From an uncultured bacterium (GTDB lineage Bacteria > Patescibacteriota > Gracilibacteria > Absconditabacterales > Absconditicoccaceae): a DNA stretch of 42,165 nucleotides. Both the position numbers and the translations under genes were made by a program. The stretch covers positions 1-42,165 of the forward strand of contig CALCYP010000037.1 of assembly GCA_937906635.1 (NCBI GenBank), given 5' to 3'. The notes below the pieces were generated by a model that did not search any database, was not told the origin of the DNA, and saw only the letters and a program-made list of their open reading frames with translations. This document shows positions 39,435 through 42,165 of this stretch, in pieces (position 1 is the first letter of the stretch; the number at the start of each line of letters is the position of its first letter).

Positions 39435-40535
39435 TTAGTCGCTGAAGTCAGTATCAATTACAATACTGTATTCATATTTTGGGAATGCTTTTTTTATCTC
39501 ACTTTTTATCTCCCTTATAATTTCTTCACTATTTTCTTCTTTAAAATCAAATATCAAATCAAAATATGCAGTTTTTAAATCTTCATCCACATAAAATCCA
39601 TGCATTTGTATTATCGTTTTATATTTTTTCAAAATTTTGCTCAATTCTTTTTGGATTTTTCCATATTCTCAAGTATCATTACAAGCATAGATTCCGAGCG
39701 TGATAATTATTCATTGTTCATTGAAAATATCATTTGAAATTTTTCTAGTCAATCTGTGTATTTCTTGAGCAGTAGTATCATCTTTTACTTGGATATGAGC
39801 CATTGCAATCAAATTTTTTGGACCATAGTTGTGTAAAATTAAATCATATACCCCCAAAACTCAATCATAAGATAGTATTTTTTGCTTTAATTTATTTATG
39901 ATTTTTTCATCTGCTCTGGTTCAAATTACATCATTTACCGATGATTTCAGTATCTCAAATGCTGATTTGATGATAAATAGTGCTATCACACATCACAGAT
40001 ATCATTCCAAACTAAATCACCAAATCATACTGATAATTGCAGCAATCAAAGTCGATAAAGACAAAAATGAATCGCTGATTGCATCGACTCCACTCGCTAT
40101 CAGACTTCCAGAATTTAGCTTTTCTCATTGTGCTTTCACATATTTTCACAAAATTATTTTGGAAATAATTGCTGCTACGATGACAATCAGAGTATATACT
40201 GAATACGTTGCTTTTTCAGTATGAATTATCTTCAAGACAGACTCCTTGAGTGCGACAAGGCCTGCAACCAAGACTATCAGAGCAATTACCAGAGCAGAAA
40301 AATATTCAATCCTTCCATGTCCGTATGGATGTTCTTTGTCTGGCTTTTTGTTTGACAATTTTGTTCATACGATAGTGATTATAGAGGAGAGTACATCACT
40401 CAAATTGTTCAAAGCATCCAAGATAATTGCAATTGAATTTGAGATAAATCAGACAATTGCTTTGAAAATCACTAAAACAATGTTTGTGATTATTCAGACT
40501 ATACTTACTTTGATTATTTGTTTTTCTCTGGTCAT
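39435..40535 (-). CDS. Cation diffusion facilitator (CDF) metal exporter
   Basis: This 366-residue CDF transporter of the inner membrane exchanges metal ions (typically Zn, Mn, Fe or Co) for protons. Helix 2 carries the metal-site Asp residues in ILDALNNLSDVLSS (D40, D47). HPYGHGRIE at 69-77 is the family signature. Helix 5 has the second site VDAISDSFLS. Six membrane helices are followed by a cytoplasmic domain that ends about residue 366. The position-specific metal residues (Asp/Asn rather than His in helix 2) do not decide the metal. It is preceded by an AbiE pair on the same strand, 72 bases upstream. Confidence 0.92.
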
Positions 40536-40607
40536 GGATTTTGATGTAATGTTAATTTTTTTGATAATATATTAGAATTAGAATTCTATGCAAGTGAAAA
40601 TATATCC

Positions 40608-41345
40608 TTACAGACAATAAAGCGAGAATTCTCTGATTAAATCGTCTAAAAATCTATTTTTCATGTAGTTTTTCTGTGTATCATCAATAAGTTCTCATAT
40701 TCAATATAAAATATTGTTTTGAATTTCTTTTTTATGCTTGTCGATAAAATTCAATAAATACTTGATATATCATTTTATATCCAAGTCTTTTCAAATCATT
40801 TTTTTAGTTCTGATTTTTATAATTTTTTCATTAATGGGGAAATTGTTTTCCATAAGGAATTTTATGTCAAATAAATCTCTATTTGCTATTGAATTTTTCT
40901 GTTGGTACCTACTCAAAAATGCACATAACTTATGTGCAAACATATATGAAATATCCATTATTTGTACACTTGTTCATAGTAGTGATTTGATATTATATGA
41001 ATTTTCGTACATTTTTGTGTTAAACTCTAATTTCAGTTTTTTTTCTCCTCAATATTGTACTATAAATTTGAAGCTATAAGCTAATGTTCATTCAGGTTTT
41101 ATTTTTATTCATTTCTTTCATAAATTATTTTTTAATAATTCAAAAATTCATTGCTTCAAATCCGTTATTTCATCTTTTGTTAAATCTTTTAAAATATCAA
41201 AATCTAAGTCCACAGAAAATCTAGGTAATCAGTAGAAAAAATATAGAGCAGTTCATCATTTTAATCACAGAATCTTTGCATATTCGCTATCAAATAATAT
41301 TTGTAAAATCTGAAACATTATTGATTTGTGCTGTTGTTTTCGCAT
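40608..41345 (-). CDS. abiEii: AbiEii toxin-like nucleotidyltransferase
   Basis: This 245-residue protein is of the AbiEii family, with the nucleotidyltransferase core ILGLKGGTALYFFYGLPRFS followed by VDLDFD supplying the metal-binding Asp residues. The later segments DISYMFAHKLCAFLSR and NRDLFDIKFLM are typical of the family. Its start overlaps the upstream AbiEi gene by 28 bases in another frame, so they are translationally coupled. It is expected to modify tRNA and arrest growth when the antitoxin is lost. It is distinct from the AbiEii-like gene at 10012-10629. Confidence 0.9.
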
Positions 41346-41911
41346 ATCTGGTCTTTATATTCTAAAATATTTTTTAAAAAATGTTTTTTGTATAAATTGT
41401 AGATTTCTCAAATTTCAAGTAACTTATCCCAATCTAGTCATGATAGATTATCAAAATAAAATCCAGGACTTCTAAATATAATATCACAAAAAGCTCTTTC
41501 TTTCGATGCTATATCGTATCAATTTTTGTGTTCAATTCATTGCATTTCAGTGAAGATTTCGTTTGGTAGTTTGAAAAAATCACAACTCAGATTTATACTT
41601 TCAATATGTAGTGATTTGTGATATTTACAGGCAATTTTTATCGTATTATCATATTGAAAAATTATTCATTCTTTTTGCAGTACAGTTTCAAAGCTGATAT
41701 ATGATGGGCTATATATTTTATTTGCAATGCATAAAAAATCATCATCAGAGAAACTTTCAATTATTCATGGAAATGTATATATTCATTTTCTGATAGAAAT
41801 TAATTTTTTATTTTTTAAGTTATAAGAAAGTCTTTTTTGAAATGTGTTTCCATCTACTCATCGTAGTATTTTTAGTTGGTTTGAGGTGAGTATTTTGTCT
41901 GTGTATATCAT
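41318..41911 (-). CDS. abiEi: AbiEi antitoxin-like transcriptional regulator
   Basis: This 197-residue protein has an N-terminal winged helix (residues about 1-55, with RLSYNLKNKKLISIRKGIY) and a C-terminal AbiEi-type domain (CIANKIYSPSYISFETVL and ASKERAFCDIIF), as in type IV toxin-antitoxin systems where it represses its own promoter. It ends 28 bases inside the abiEii gene. The upstream region to promoter element copy 3 is A/T-rich with inverted stretches that could be its operator. Confidence 0.88.
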
Positions 41912-41999
41912 TATATTTTAGTATAGCAATCTAAATATGTATAAAATTATACATATTTAATTTTAAAATGCAAATTTTTTGTATGAATTTTAAAATTAG

Positions 42000-42165
42000 T
42001 TTTTCCCCAATTTTTCACAAAAAATTTTCAAAAAAATGCACTTTTTTTCAAAAAAGTCTGAAAACGCAGTTACTACCACGATAAAAAAGTGCCAAAAAAT
42101 TTGACATCTTTTTTTTTTTTGCATATAATTAAATTGTCATAATGACAATTTTTATATTCTAATTT
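42000..42165 (+). promoter_or_regulatory. Repeated terminator/promoter element, copy 3
   Basis: Third copy at the right edge. GCACTTTTTTTC pairs with AAAAAAGTGC. The -35 is TTGACA (42101-42106), with a run of 12 T (42109-42120) and the -10 TATAAT (42124-42129), giving a spacer of 17. The dyad AAATTGTCAT-A-ATGACAATTT (42131-42151) follows. The A/T leader is cut by the window end, so the controlled gene lies just to the right. Confidence 0.75.
42131..42151. promoter_or_regulatory. Operator-like dyad, copy 3
   Basis: AAATTGTCAT-A-ATGACAATTT is a perfect palindrome immediately after the -10 box, at the same place as the dyads at 315-325 and 14054-14074. Confidence 0.55.

Noticed and set aside
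1..42165. tRNA or rRNA genes
   Set aside because: I checked the GC-rich patches by eye for TTCGAAT-type T-arms and acceptor pairing and found none; a covariance-model scan would be decisive.

Overview
This AT-rich window (about 30% GC by eye) can only be read if UGA is sense. Translated with TGA as glycine (genetic code 25), 36 protein genes open up. Those with recognisable families match their usual lengths, and every gene ends in TAA or TAG. TGA falls exactly where glycine is invariant: the ABC signature LSGGQ, methyltransferase motif DPFLGSGTT, RsmG DIGTGGG, the RNase J HxHxDHIG motif and Walker A loops. This points to Absconditabacteria (SR1) or Gracilibacteria (BD1-5) of the Patescibacteria/CPR; the two cannot be separated from this window. 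Most genes lack a Shine-Dalgarno sequence and start after an A-rich leader.

Layout. 1-3.1 kb: a promoter element followed by three forward genes: a Lys/Glu-rich coiled-coil protein, a protein with one complete and one partial Csx3-like domain, and an unknown protein. 3.1-5.9 kb: rsmG, a HEPN-like/CBS protein, a DUF4230 protein and a DUF192 protein. 5.9-10.9 kb: a reverse operon of an AbiEii-like nucleotidyltransferase with a small overlapping partner, an 845-residue ATP-grasp/DUF1704 fusion, and a 7TM transglutaminase-associated membrane protein. 11.3-13.9 kb: an EnvC-like degenerate LytM protein with a lysozyme-like domain, and a HIT protein. 14-15.3 kb: a second copy of the promoter element driving a WG-repeat-like protein, then a terminator. 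15.3-25.9 kb: a Rad50/SbcC-like ATPase preceded by a structured RNA, a 1218-residue membrane protein, a Kazal-domain lipoprotein, an O-methyltransferase and RNase J. 26.1-31 kb: an accessory block of RhuM, a type II restriction-modification pair, large palindromic elements and a DUF4143 ATPase. 31-35.9 kb: rsmH with an FtsL-like gene, a REP-associated transposase (RAYT) beside palindromes, an acidic protein and murB. 35.9-42 kb: two lipoproteins, enolase, two small membrane proteins, a cation diffusion facilitator, an AbiEi/AbiEii toxin-antitoxin pair and a third copy of the promoter element at the right edge.

The strongest unexplained signal is a roughly 165-bp element present three times (183-349, 13937-14095, 42000-42165). 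It joins an A/T-rich inverted repeat, a -35 box, a homopolymeric T run of 14, 10 or 12 bases inside the -35/-10 spacer, a -10 box, and a dyad at the predicted transcription start whose arms co-vary between copies. It looks like a slippage-tunable, operator-controlled promoter shared by a regulon of unknown proteins. Other notable items are the Csx3-like protein without a CRISPR array, the structured RNA at 17904-18082, the nested inverted repeat at 29406-29596, and the ATP-grasp/DUF1704/7TM operon. No tRNA, rRNA or CRISPR array was seen.
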